Source of the DNA: CAYRPO01 sp964426305
GTDB taxonomy: Bacteria; Patescibacteriota; Saccharimonadia; Saccharimonadales; CAIOMD01
Length of the DNA: 22,983 bases
Direction: 5' to 3'
Assembly: GCA_964426305.1 (NCBI GenBank)
Contig: CAYRPO010000009.1
Span: 1 to 22,983, forward strand
Positions within the stretch are counted from its first letter, which is position 1. Every line of letters begins with the position of its first letter. This document shows positions 1-8,301 of this stretch, in pieces. Position numbers and translations under genes: made by a program. The notes under the pieces were generated by a model, which saw only the letters and a program-made list of their open reading frames with translations, ran no database searches and was not told where the DNA came from.

Positions 1-239
1 GCGAGATTGATTTGGTAGCAACAAAGGGAAAAACAGTCTATTTTGTAGAGGTCAAATATCGTACAAATACTACATGGGGTGATGGCTTAGATGCAATTAC
101 TCCCAAGAAACAGCAACAAATGCAATTTGCAGCCGAATACTGGCTAACTGTCAACAAATGGAAGGGAACTGCTCGATTATGTGTTGCCAGCCTCAGTGGT
201 GAACCACCAAAATTAGATCATTTTTTGATCTTGGACTGA
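1..239 (+). CDS. YraN/UPF0102 family protein, 3' part
   Basis: This is the C-terminal part (about 79 residues) of a YraN-family protein; the 5' end lies before the window. The reading frame is open from base 3, and its first residues read E-I-D-L-V-A, preceded by what would be Gly. That matches the conserved GEIDLIA signature of the family. It is followed by the second conserved block, YFVEVKYR, around residues 15-22. These two blocks carry the Asp, Glu and Lys of a restriction-endonuclease-like fold (D...ExK), so a nuclease-type core is likely, although the cellular role of the family is poorly known. The family is normally about 115-125 residues, so roughly a third is missing. The TGA at 237-239 overlaps the end of the convergent M1 aminopeptidase gene by 22 bases. 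Confidence 0.85.
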   Translation, partial: EIDLVATKGKTVYFVEVKYRTNTTWGDGLDAITPKKQQQMQFAAEYWLTVNKWKGTARLCVASLSGEPPKLDHFLILD

Positions 240-2734
240 CTTAGAAGCCATGCTTGCAAATGCTTTTCTTCACGACCACGCCACTTAACACGCATGTCAA
301 TTTCGGTGTCGCCAAGCTCTATCGATCGTTTCAGTGCTTTCACTGATTTTAGCGGTTCAAAAAAGTCTCGGTACCAAGCAAGTTGTTCTTTGGTACTAAA
401 AGCGCTGGCGGCGTAGCGTGGGTAGTGGTCAAAAGACATGTCGTTTTTAAAATGTGCTTCGATCCAATCCCAAGAGTGAATCAACCACTGCCAAGCAGCA
501 GCTCTGGTTTTACTATTGCGAAGCAGGTATACAACAAAGCGATCTATGTCTTGTAGGCGCACAAATGCCGGATCTTTAAGTTGAGCCAGTAGTTTCTCTG
601 CTTGCTCTTGTGACCGAGTAGAACACAGTGCTCCAGCTATGTCCTGCTGCACGTCTGGATCTGTTACGGTGGCGTACATGTCGAGCAAATTGTCAAAATT
701 AGAGCCATTTCGAACACTAGTGGCTAAAATGATGGATCGGGTGTTGGCAGGCAGGTCAAGCGGAGATTGGTATCGTGACAGTGCAGCTTCTATGACCTCA
801 GGCTGTTCGCTGTAGACTGCGAGCCCCAAGATCAACTCACGTAGCTTGGTGTCGTTATCTGTTTCGCCCTCTATGCGCTCCCAGCCTAATCGATTATATT
901 GTGAATCAATCAGGTTGCCGACAAATGACTTCAAAAGTGGTTCGATTTTTGGTAGTTCTTCGGCAAGTCGTCGAGCGTCTGCAGTCACAAGTGACATAAC
1001 ACTCCAAACTGGTTCAAGTGTCTCGTTTGCGTAAGCGGCTAGTAGTCCGAGAGGTTCGTCTATTGGTGTTAAGCCGGCACGAGATTGCATGAGAGCGTCG
1101 TTAAGCATCAACAACCGAGGAACTGGCTTCATAGATCCGTTACGTGCAGCTTCGTGCAACGCCACTCGGTACTCAGGATTCACATAATGCACCGAATAGT
1201 GACCACCCGCCGTGTTGAGTTGCACTAATTGCTCTGGCATCTCAAGTTCTAAATGTGCAGCTTCAAGGCTGTCAATTTGTAGCAACGGTAGTGAGCTCAA
1301 CGGAATTATTCGTTCGCTTGATTCTTGCAGACCCGCTGATGTAAAGCGATGTTGTGATAGCTGTAGTGTTTTGCCGTCGTGCTCAACGCGTACGAGCGGA
1401 AAGTTACTTGTTGTGAGCCAAGTCTCCATAAAATGAGCTACATCTTTTCCGGATGATTTACTCAGCGCAGCCCACAAATCTGTTCCTTGAGTATTGCCAT
1501 ATGCGTGGTCTGCAAAATATTGCTTAAGGCCTTTCCTGAATGCATCGTCACCGACGTACGTCCAGACCATATTTAAAAGCCGTGCACCTTTTGCGTAAAC
1601 AATCGATGGGTCAAACAATGTGCTGATCTCGTCGGGGTGATGTACATCGGTTTTTACAGCTTGCACGCCCTCTATACTGTCTCGCCAAAGTGCGCTCAGC
1701 GCATCGTGTGAGGCAAAGCCCAGCATAACGTCCCATTCGGGGTGAAGGTGATCAACAGCAATGTTTTCCATGAGTGAAGCAAAGCTTTCGTTGAGCCACA
1801 GGTCATCCCACCAAGACATGGTTACTAAGTTTCCGAACCATTGGTGAGAAATTTCATGAGCTATGACTGTTGCGGTAAATTCTTTTGTGCTTTGTGATGT
1901 CGTCTGAGGGTCAACGAGCAAGCAAACTTCCCGGTATGTAATGAGACCCCAGTTCTCCATTGCGCCACTACTGAAATCAGGCAACGCTACATGATCACAC
2001 TTTGGGAGTGGATATGGGGTATCAAAGTATTCATTGAAGAACTCTGTACAATCAATTGCTGTTTGTAGCGCAAACTGCAAAGCTTCGACAGGCTGATCAA
2101 TTGTTGACCATACTGCTATGTCTGTATTGTTCTTGGTTTTGCCATGCACCGCCTGCATGTTACCTGTAACAAAAGCCAGTAAATATGTGCTCATTTTTGG
2201 CGTTGTCGCAAACGTCGTCACTGTGCTGTTAGCTTCGGTGGTTTGTGTTGTAGCGGGCATATTTGACAGAGCAACATCGCCTGTTGGGTGTGTGAGTGTC
2301 AAGTCAAAGGTTGCTTTTGCCGCAGGTTCGTCGATGCACGGAAAAACTTCGCGAGCATGGTGACTCTCAAACTGTGTTGCGAGTAGTATGTCGCCATTCT
2401 TGGCGAAGCACGGATACATGCCATGCATTGCCTTTGTGATCGCCCCGTCAAATGTTATGTCGATTTCGATCATACTGCTTAGCTCGCGTATGCCAGCATC
2501 CAGGATCAACTCGGTAAGTTCATCGTCTAGGCGGATGCCGACAGAGATGTTGTTGATCTTTGCGCTGCGGATAGTGAGGTCTTTGGCGTGTAGTCGCACG
2601 ATAGACGTGCGATTTGGCAGAGAACCAACAATAGCCACGTTGCCGCTGAAGGTCATAGTTTCTTTGTTTGGTGCTAAGTGTAGGGCATAGCGTGTTGGCT
2701 GAAATTGCTCAACCAATCGAGCAACGGTCTCCAT
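218..2734 (-). CDS. pepN: M1 family aminopeptidase (aminopeptidase N-like)
   Basis: This is an 838-residue zinc aminopeptidase of family M1, which removes N-terminal residues from peptides and is expected in the cytoplasm, as no signal peptide is visible. The exopeptidase motif GAMEN is at 257-261. The zinc site HEXXH-X18-E is complete, with H293, E294, H297 and E316. Y380 in the SIVYAKGA stretch fits the transition-state tyrosine. The C-terminal 400 residues are the helical ERAP1-like domain. Length is normal for the family. The ATG at 2732-2734 has AAAGGAAA upstream on the minus strand, which supports this start. The gene is divergent from nusA and convergent with the yraN-like gene. In an auxotrophic small-genome bacterium it would recycle imported or endogenous peptides (inference). 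The pepN symbol is used in the broad M1 sense. Confidence 0.93.
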   Translation of the reverse strand: METVARLVEQFQPTRYALHLAPNKETMTFSGNVAIVGSLPNRTSIVRLHAKDLTIRSAKINNISVGIRLDDELTELILDAGIRELSSMIEIDITFDGAITKAMHGMYPCFAKNGDILLATQFESHHAREVFPCIDEPAAKATFDLTLTHPTGDVALSNMPATTQTTEANSTVTTFATTPKMSTYLLAFVTGNMQAVHGKTKNNTDIAVWSTIDQPVEALQFALQTAIDCTEFFNEYFDTPYPLPKCDHVALPDFSSGAMENWGLITYREVCLLVDPQTTSQSTKEFTATVIAHEISHQWFGNLVTMSWWDDLWLNESFASLMENIAVDHLHPEWDVMLGFASHDALSALWRDSIEGVQAVKTDVHHPDEISTLFDPSIVYAKGARLLNMVWTYVGDDAFRKGLKQYFADHAYGNTQGTDLWAALSKSSGKDVAHFMETWLTTSNFPLVRVEHDGKTLQLSQHRFTSAGLQESSERIIPLSSLPLLQIDSLEAAHLELEMPEQLVQLNTAGGHYSVHYVNPEYRVALHEAARNGSMKPVPRLLMLNDALMQSRAGLTPIDEPLGLLAAYANETLEPVWSVMSLVTADARRLAEELPKIEPLLKSFVGNLIDSQYNRLGWERIEGETDNDTKLRELILGLAVYSEQPEVIEAALSRYQSPLDLPANTRSIILATSVRNGSNFDNLLDMYATVTDPDVQQDIAGALCSTRSQEQAEKLLAQLKDPAFVRLQDIDRFVVYLLRNSKTRAAAWQWLIHSWDWIEAHFKNDMSFDHYPRYAASAFSTKEQLAWYRDFFEPLKSVKALKRSIELGDTEIDMRVKWRGREEKHLQAWLLSQSKIKK

Positions 2735-2810
2735 AGTCTGTTTCCTTTGTCAGTAGTTACGGTAGCATTGGGGTGACGAGATGAATCGTCGGCAGGTTGC
2801 AAACTGCGTC

Positions 2811-2826
2811 TATACTATGATACTAT
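2811..2826 (+). promoter_or_regulatory. Probable nusA promoter -10 region
   Basis: Overlapping -10-like hexamers are present: TATACT at 2811-2816, TATGAT at 2816-2821 and TACTAT at 2821-2826. TTGCAA at 2797-2802 is a possible -35. Which hexamer is used cannot be decided by eye. Transcription from here would pass through the hairpin at 2841-2859 before reaching nusA at 2895. Confidence 0.5.
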
Positions 2827-2840
2827 AGCTTGTGTACTGA

Positions 2841-2865
2841 TCCGGCCAAAGTGGTCGGATTTTTT
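2841..2865 (+). terminator. Intrinsic terminator-like hairpin in the nusA leader
   Basis: TCCGGCCA (2841-2848) pairs with TGGTCGGA (2852-2859) across a 3-nt loop, giving eight pairs with one G-U. Six Ts follow at 2860-2865. It sits about 30 nt before the nusA ATG and after the probable promoter. No other plus-strand gene ends nearby, so it is better placed as a leader attenuator than as the end of an upstream gene. Confidence 0.65.
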
Positions 2866-2894
2866 ACTGCCATTTGATTTCAAAGGAGAAAATT

Positions 2895-4070
2895 ATGGAA
2901 CTAGAGACAAAACAACTCGTAATGGCCGTAAAAGCCATTGCCGAAGAAAAGAACCTGCCGGAAGATGTGGTGCAGGACGCAGTCGAACAAGCGTTGGCTG
3001 CCGCATGGCGTCGTGATTACGGTGATCGTGAGCAGGAAGTCCGTTCACAGATCAACCTAAACACGGGCGAGGTTCGTGTCTTTATCGCCAAAGAAGTGGT
3101 TGAGAGTGTTGAAAACGCATATTTGCAAATCAGCCTCGGCGATGCGCAAGTCATACGTAAAAATGCTGCTATTGGCGAAACGGTTGAACTGGAAGAAAGA
3201 GTTGAGAACTTTGGCCGCGTCGCGGCTCAGACTGCAAAGCAAGTGATCTTGCAGCGTTTACGTGAAGCAGAGCGTGAGATTGTCATGGCCGAGTTCGAAG
3301 ACAAGATCCATACGGTTGTTACTGGTACCGTGACACGTGTTGAAGGCCGTTTGGTGCGCCTTGAATTGCACAAGGCCCAAGGCATTATGCCAGCGAGTGA
3401 ACAAATCCAAGGGGAACGTTACTACCCAGGCCAGCGCCTCAAGCTGTATCTGAAGGATGTTGAACGTGGGTTCCGTGGTGCCCAACTGATCTTGAGCCGT
3501 GGATGTCCAGAGTTTGTTGAGCATTTGTTCCGTGCTGAGGTGCCAGAGATGGAGAGTGGTGCGGTTGAGATCAAGGGAATCTCTCGCGAGGCTGGTGTGC
3601 GAAGCAAGATTGCTGTGCACAGTACCGTACAGGGTGTTGACGCGGTTGGTACATTTGTCGGTGGCCACGGAACTCGTGTCCAGGCTGTTATGAGTGAAGT
3701 TGGCGACCAAGAAAAAATCGACATTGTTGTCTGGGATCCTGCCGACAAGCAATACATCATTAATGCGCTCAGCCCAACCAAAGTTGACGATGTAAAGATC
3801 GACGAAAAATCCAAGCGTGCCAAAGTACTTGTTCCGGAAGACCAGCTGTCGATCGCTATCGGTAAGAGTGGCCAAAACGTTCGCTTGGCGAGCAAGCTCA
3901 CGGGCTATGAGCTAGATATCGAAAGCTCGCATATTGCGCCAGTCGCAAAAGAAGAGTCAATTGTGCCGGAGGCTGCAAAGGTCGTAGGTGCTGTCAATGC
4001 GCCAAAACTCAAAAAGAAGAGTGATCTAGAAAACAGCCTACTGGAAGCAATTGACGAACTTGGGGAATAA
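2895..4070 (+). CDS. nusA: Transcription termination/antitermination factor NusA
   Basis: This 391-residue NusA binds RNA polymerase and nascent RNA to modulate pausing and termination. An N-terminal RNAP-binding domain spans about 1-125, followed by an S1 domain at about 135-200. Next comes the signature LSRGCPEFVEHLFRAEVPE (200-218). KH1 has GGHG at 256-259, and KH2 has GKSGQNVRLASKLTGYE at 323-339. The chain ends with a short Lys-rich then acidic tail and lacks the extra C-terminal acidic repeats of E. coli NusA, as in Gram-positive versions. The start is the ATG at 2895 because AAAGGAGAA (2882-2890) lies at the right distance. An in-frame TTG at 2874 would place that ribosome binding site inside the gene. 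The usual rimP, ylxR and infB neighbours are absent. Confidence 0.96.
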   Translation: MELETKQLVMAVKAIAEEKNLPEDVVQDAVEQALAAAWRRDYGDREQEVRSQINLNTGEVRVFIAKEVVESVENAYLQISLGDAQVIRKNAAIGETVELEERVENFGRVAAQTAKQVILQRLREAEREIVMAEFEDKIHTVVTGTVTRVEGRLVRLELHKAQGIMPASEQIQGERYYPGQRLKLYLKDVERGFRGAQLILSRGCPEFVEHLFRAEVPEMESGAVEIKGISREAGVRSKIAVHSTVQGVDAVGTFVGGHGTRVQAVMSEVGDQEKIDIVVWDPADKQYIINALSPTKVDDVKIDEKSKRAKVLVPEDQLSIAIGKSGQNVRLASKLTGYELDIESSHIAPVAKEESIVPEAAKVVGAVNAPKLKKKSDLENSLLEAIDELGE

Positions 4071-4081
4071 GTAAATAAAAT

Positions 4082-4345
4082 ATGTCTACACGTTCTAAAA
4101 TTGTACTTTTTGCCGCTGCTTTGTCGTTGGTCGTAGGGACAATTTTAACCTTATCCACACTTGTCGGGATATACTCGTGCGTTGATTATGAAGGTACAAG
4201 CAAGGCCTGCACCGAGTCGGCGCTTCAATTTGCACAGGTCAAGGTACGTGTCGGATCGGTTTTGAATGGCGTCGGATTTATGGGACTTGTAGTTGGCGTG
4301 GTGCTCGCAATTATTGTTGACAAAAAGCCAAAAAAGCAGAGCTAG
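4082..4345 (+). CDS. Small two-span membrane protein, unknown function
   Basis: I do not recognise this 87-residue protein. It has two clear hydrophobic segments, at about residues 7-29 and 60-80. Between them is a roughly 30-residue polar loop with two cysteines (about 33 and 43) that would lie outside the cytoplasm if the short basic N-terminus stays inside. It ends in a lysine-rich tail (DKKPKKQS). The paired cysteines could form a disulfide in the external loop (inference). It begins 11 bases after nusA, so co-transcription with nusA is likely, but no good Shine-Dalgarno sequence is visible before its ATG. The coding frame ends shortly before the CIRCE element of the next gene. Confidence 0.6.
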   Translation: MSTRSKIVLFAAALSLVVGTILTLSTLVGIYSCVDYEGTSKACTESALQFAQVKVRVGSVLNGVGFMGLVVGVVLAIIVDKKPKKQS

Positions 4346-4360
4346 CAAGTCTGCAGGTGC

Positions 4361-4395
4361 AAAATTAGCACTCACTTGATTCGAGTGCTAATTTT
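4361..4395. promoter_or_regulatory. CIRCE operator (HrcA binding site)
   Basis: TTAGCACTC (4365-4373), a 9-base spacer and GAGTGCTAA (4383-4391) form a perfect CIRCE consensus. Symmetry extends outward to AAAA/TTTT, giving a 13-bp inverted repeat. HrcA binds CIRCE and represses heat-shock genes in many bacteria. Here the spacer contains the -35 hexamer of the clpC promoter, so bound repressor would block RNA polymerase directly. Confidence 0.95.
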
Positions 4396-4403
4396 GCTAT
4401 AAT
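4376..4403 (+). promoter_or_regulatory. clpC promoter
   Basis: TTGATT (4376-4381) and TATAAT (4398-4403) are separated by 16 bp. The -35 lies in the CIRCE spacer and the right CIRCE arm fills most of the gap to the -10. The predicted transcript start, near 4410, leaves a leader of about 45 nt with GAAAGG (4439-4444) before the ATG at 4456. Confidence 0.85.
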
Positions 4404-4455
4404 AGGTACATGCAAGCGGGGTATAAAACGCTTAGCTAGAAAGGCGAAAAAACTG

Positions 4456-6933
4456 ATGCCTGAACAACCCGAATTTCAAGATTACCTGAATCATCTTACG
4501 GAAAACGCGCTCCTAAGCCTTAAGCATGCCGATCAGATTGCGCGAGCGCAAGGCTCGGCCTACGTTGGCACCGAGCACATATTGCTTGGCGTCTTGAGCC
4601 AAGACGGTTCTGTCGCGGCAAAGATGCTTGATGCTGCTGGGGTGAATTTTCAGCGTGCTCAACTTGCGCTTAATCTCACCCCGAAGAACTTGGTGATTAG
4701 TGTCGGTGCCAAGGGCCTAAGCGAGACCGCCAAACTAGCCCTCAAAATGAGCTGGGACTATGCTCAAGATTTTAGTCAAGAGGTCTGCGGTACCGAACAC
4801 ATTCTGTACAGTATTCTAATGCAGAAAAATGCACGTGCAACAGTTTTGCTTCGTGACATGAACGTCGATGTCGATCGACTCACTGACGATATTGAGCAAT
4901 TTTTGCACCGACAGCATTACGAGAGTGAGAATGACGACATGAAGCGCACCGCGACGCGTACAAAAAAACGAGCCGCCAAAACGGCACTTGAACATTTTGG
5001 CACTGACTTGACGGCCCTTGCTGCGGCCGGCAAATTAGATCCAGTTGTTGGTCGCGAACAGGTGATTCGTCGCACGATCACTATACTAAATCGTCGTGCC
5101 AAGAATAACCCCGTTCTCATCGGCGAACCAGGCGTTGGTAAGACTGCTGTAGTCGAAGGGCTCGCGCAGCGGATTGTTGCCGAAGATGTCCCTGACAGCT
5201 TGCTGGATAAGCGAGTAGTGATGCTTGACTTGGCTGCTATGATAGCCGGCACAAAGTATCGTGGTGAATTTGAAGAGCGGCTTAAGAAGGTCATGGATGA
5301 GTTGCAGGCCGACCCCAAGACAATTGTATTTATCGATGAAATGCACCTGCTCGTCGGCGCTGGGGCAGCTGAAGGTGCAATCGATGCCGGCAATATACTA
5401 AAACCAGCATTAGCGCGGGGTAAAATTCAAGTTATTGGTGCTACGACAACCAACGAATACCACAAGCACATCGAAAAAGACGCAGCGCTTGAACGACGCT
5501 TCCAGCCGGTGGTGGTCCCAGAGACGACACGCAGCGAAACATTGGCAATCTTGAAGGGGCTTAAAACGCACTATGAACAGTTCCATGGGGTTGTAATAGA
5601 TGAGTTAGTTTTGGAGGATGCGGTGTATTTCGCAGATCGGTACATAACAGATCGCTATATGCCAGATAAGGCAATTGATTTGCTTGACGAAGCGGCCGCG
5701 CTATTGCGTGTCGATAAGGGAAAGACGCCGAGTGAGTATCGCAAGTTTCTAAAAGAGATCAAGCTTTTGACGTTGCGGCGTGATGACGCGGTCGAGCAAG
5801 AAGACTATGAGCGAGCAGCGCTCTACAAGCAGCGGATCAGTGCCACACAGGAAAAACTCGATGCGCTCAGAGAAAAAGATGCAACAACGAAACGTCTTGC
5901 GCTGACAAGTGAAGATATCGCAGCTGTTGTAGCACAGGCTACAGGTGTACCTGTGCGCAAACTCGTGCGCCAAGAGGCAAAAAACCTCTTGAAGCTCGAA
6001 CAACAGATCGCGAAACACGTGATCGGTCAGGATGAAGCCGTTGAAGCCGTATCGAAAGCTATTCGTCGCAGTCGCAGTGGTATTGGCACTGATAAGCGAC
6101 CAATCGGCTCGTTCATATTTATGGGTCCGACGGGTGTCGGAAAGACAGAATTGGCTCGTGTGCTCGCACGTGAATTTTTTGGCCGTGAAGATGCCATGAT
6201 CAAGATTGATATGAGTGAGTTTGGTGAGCGTCATACTGTCTCACGCCTGGTTGGGGCGCCAGCTGGGTATGTTGGCTATGAGGAAGGCGGTCAACTAACC
6301 GATAAAATTCGCCGGCAGCCCTATAGTCTTGTGCTGCTGGATGAAATCGAAAAAGCGCATCCTGAAGTGTTTAATATGCTGTTGCAAATCTTGGAAGATG
6401 GCGTCTTAACCGATGCAAAAGGACGCAAGGTTAGCTTTAAGAATACGATTATCATCATGACGAGTAATATAGGCGCGCATCTGTTGCAAAAAGAGGCCTC
6501 GCTAGGTTTCCATGCACATACCGGCAGCGAAAAGGATCTTGAAACATTACATACCGAGAACAAGGAGAAAGTTCTGGATGAGTTAAAAAAATACATGCGT
6601 CCAGAGCTCATGAACCGCATAGACAAATTACTTGTTTTTCGGGCCCTTACTAAAGACAATGTTCGCAAGATTATCGACGTACAGTTGGCAGAACTGCAAG
6701 CTCGCCTCGTCCGCAGGAAGTTGGGCTTGCAGGTTGCGGCAAGTGCCAAGGATTGGTTGCTCGAAAAAGGATATGATCCAAAAAATGGTGTCAGACCACT
6801 TCGTCGTCTTATTCAAGACACTATCGAAGATCACTTGGCCGATCAAGTTTTAGCAGGTATGTACGGTGATGGCGATGTGATTAAAGTAACGGCGAGCAAA
6901 CAGGGCTTACGATACTCGGTCATCAAAGAATAG
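4456..6933 (+). CDS. clpC: ATP-dependent Clp protease ATP-binding subunit ClpC
   Basis: This 825-residue class I Clp/Hsp100 unfoldase feeds substrates to ClpP. The double Clp_N repeat covers about 5-150. The first AAA+ module has Walker A GEPGVGKT (223-230) and Walker B VFIDE (291-295). A coiled middle region with a UVR-like segment lies near 435-475. The second module has GPTGVGKT (557-564) and LVLLDEIEKAH (625-635), followed by the D2 small domain. The short UVR-type linker marks ClpC rather than ClpB. The tripeptide LGF at 683-685 matches the ClpP-binding loop, so partnership with ClpP is expected even though clpP is not in the window. Regulation is by CIRCE/HrcA rather than CtsR: no ctsR, mcsA or mcsB gene is adjacent. 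Confidence 0.97.
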   Translation: MPEQPEFQDYLNHLTENALLSLKHADQIARAQGSAYVGTEHILLGVLSQDGSVAAKMLDAAGVNFQRAQLALNLTPKNLVISVGAKGLSETAKLALKMSWDYAQDFSQEVCGTEHILYSILMQKNARATVLLRDMNVDVDRLTDDIEQFLHRQHYESENDDMKRTATRTKKRAAKTALEHFGTDLTALAAAGKLDPVVGREQVIRRTITILNRRAKNNPVLIGEPGVGKTAVVEGLAQRIVAEDVPDSLLDKRVVMLDLAAMIAGTKYRGEFEERLKKVMDELQADPKTIVFIDEMHLLVGAGAAEGAIDAGNILKPALARGKIQVIGATTTNEYHKHIEKDAALERRFQPVVVPETTRSETLAILKGLKTHYEQFHGVVIDELVLEDAVYFADRYITDRYMPDKAIDLLDEAAALLRVDKGKTPSEYRKFLKEIKLLTLRRDDAVEQEDYERAALYKQRISATQEKLDALREKDATTKRLALTSEDIAAVVAQATGVPVRKLVRQEAKNLLKLEQQIAKHVIGQDEAVEAVSKAIRRSRSGIGTDKRPIGSFIFMGPTGVGKTELARVLAREFFGREDAMIKIDMSEFGERHTVSRLVGAPAGYVGYEEGGQLTDKIRRQPYSLVLLDEIEKAHPEVFNMLLQILEDGVLTDAKGRKVSFKNTIIIMTSNIGAHLLQKEASLGFHAHTGSEKDLETLHTENKEKVLDELKKYMRPELMNRIDKLLVFRALTKDNVRKIIDVQLAELQARLVRRKLGLQVAASAKDWLLEKGYDPKNGVRPLRRLIQDTIEDHLADQVLAGMYGDGDVIKVTASKQGLRYSVIKE

Positions 6934-6956
6934 GTCATAGCGAGGCCTAACTTTGC

Positions 6957-6962
6957 TACAAT
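6957..6962 (+). promoter_or_regulatory. -10 element 7 nt before the start codon
   Basis: TACAAT ends seven bases before the ATG at 6970. A transcript starting the usual 6-8 bases downstream would begin at or next to the A of the ATG. No Shine-Dalgarno sequence lies before this gene. No convincing -35 is seen. Confidence 0.6.
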
Positions 6963-6969
6963 ACTCGAT

Positions 6970-7938
6970 ATGAAACGATTGGCTCGCATTGGTGGTGTGC
7001 TTGCAACTATTGCAGTACTTGCATTGACAGCGAGTTCGGTGTGGCATTTTCGATATGATTTGAGCGACTGGCTGATCTTGCAAAACTATGAACCGCCCGC
7101 AGCAGTTGAACAACTTGCAACCGAAAGTGGCATGAATGCGTACGGCAGACGCTTGTACTTGGTTAATAGGCCGCAGATATCAAATAGGGAGGCATTTGCG
7201 ACACAGTGTACAACCGCCGAACAAACAATCGTGCTGGGATGCTATAACGGTGTTTCAATCTATATATTTGATGTTACTGATCCTCGATTGTATGGCGTCA
7301 AGCAGGTCACTGCTGCGCACGAGATGCTTCACGCGGCGTATAATCGCTTAAGCAAACAAGAGCAGGAGCATGTCAATGCGTTAACGATGACGGCATTTAA
7401 GCGCATGAACGATCCTCGTATCAATGAACTTGCACAGAGCTACGGCAAGACAGAGCCGGGGCAAGTACAAAACGAATTACACAGCATCCTAGGGACTGAA
7501 GTTCGAAATCTTGGCCCAGAACTCGAAGCATATTATGCCAAATATTTTTCTGATCGTTCGAAAGTTGTGACGTTGTCAGAGAACTATTTAAAAGTTTTTA
7601 CGGACTTAAAGAACCAGGTTGACAGGTTGGATGCAGATTTAGCGTTACGAAAAAGCGAGATTAATCGACGCGAGGCATCACTTACAAATCAAGCTAGTGT
7701 CATTGCTGCACAAAAAAGCAAGATGGACGCGTTGCTCGCGACAAATCAAACCGCTGAATACAATAGTTTAGTACCGAGCTATAATGCCAAAGTTGATAGC
7801 TATAATCAGGGGCTTGCGACAGTGCGCCGGTTGGTCGATGAATACAATACCATAGTCGAGCAGCGTAATGGTTTGGGTATTGAACAGTCATCACTTGCAC
7901 AAAGTCTCGATAGTCGTTTGGAGACTATCGGTCAATAA
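6970..7938 (+). CDS. Membrane-anchored HExxH protein with coiled coil
   Basis: I do not recognise this 322-residue protein by name. A single N-terminal transmembrane segment (about 7-25) anchors it, with the rest probably outside. Residues 117-121 read HEMLH, inside the stretch VTAAHEMLHAAYNRLS, which is a typical metallopeptidase zinc motif within a helix. E169 or E177 in NELHSILGTE (168-177) could provide the third ligand. Two cysteines (80 and 91) flank a predicted strand region. From about 200 to 310 the chain is heptad-rich and largely charged, with Asn/Gln and spaced Leu, suggesting a long coiled coil. A membrane-bound protease acting on surface or envelope proteins is one reading; loss of activity cannot be excluded. 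It sits between clpC and the DUF1232 gene, the latter only 12 bases away and probably in the same transcript. Confidence 0.7.
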   Translation: MKRLARIGGVLATIAVLALTASSVWHFRYDLSDWLILQNYEPPAAVEQLATESGMNAYGRRLYLVNRPQISNREAFATQCTTAEQTIVLGCYNGVSIYIFDVTDPRLYGVKQVTAAHEMLHAAYNRLSKQEQEHVNALTMTAFKRMNDPRINELAQSYGKTEPGQVQNELHSILGTEVRNLGPELEAYYAKYFSDRSKVVTLSENYLKVFTDLKNQVDRLDADLALRKSEINRREASLTNQASVIAAQKSKMDALLATNQTAEYNSLVPSYNAKVDSYNQGLATVRRLVDEYNTIVEQRNGLGIEQSSLAQSLDSRLETIGQ

Positions 7939-7950
7939 GGGGAGGTGTTC

Positions 7951-8259
7951 ATGAGTCAGTTGTATGTCAAAACGGCACGAGTTGGCCTGTTGCGAGCCTG
8001 CTTACGGTATGTCGAAGATCCACAGCGCAATATAGTATTGCGCGGTATATTGGCACTATCTCCGCTACTCCTCTTGTGGGTCCTATCACCGTTTGATGCA
8101 TTGCCCGAGATTGTGTTAGGGCCTTTAGGGCTCGCTGATGATACGGCCATACTGGTGACCCTATTTTTGTTGATGCGTTTTGCTGTCAGCTTTTATAGCG
8201 AAAAGCGATACGCACGACCAACTAAAGACAAAAACGGCAATGACATCATAGATATATAG
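7951..8259 (+). CDS. DUF1232 (YkvA-like) membrane protein
   Basis: This 102-residue protein carries the DUF1232/YkvA signature: SPFDALPE (46-53) followed by a Gly/Leu turn and an Asp pair (D63-D64) before a hydrophobic helix. Two membrane segments are likely, at about 30-45 and 66-84. The molecular function of the family is not established. The ATG at 7951 is chosen because AAGGGGAGGT (7937-7946) is an excellent Shine-Dalgarno sequence at normal distance; an in-frame GTG at 7945 overlaps that site and is unlikely. The strong ribosome binding site on this second gene contrasts with the apparently leaderless gene before it. Confidence 0.82.
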   Translation: MSQLYVKTARVGLLRACLRYVEDPQRNIVLRGILALSPLLLLWVLSPFDALPEIVLGPLGLADDTAILVTLFLLMRFAVSFYSEKRYARPTKDKNGNDIIDI

Positions 8260-8301
8260 TTCTTATAACCACATCGCCCTGAGCTCATAGGGTACATAAA
8301 G

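Noticed and set aside
2874..2894. TTG start that would extend NusA by seven residues.
   Set aside because: The strong Shine-Dalgarno AAAGGAGAA would then be coding; the ATG at 2895 is correctly spaced from it.
3258..3875. 205-aa open frame on the minus strand within nusA.
   Set aside because: It lies wholly inside a well-conserved NusA and has no recognisable motif or ribosome binding site.
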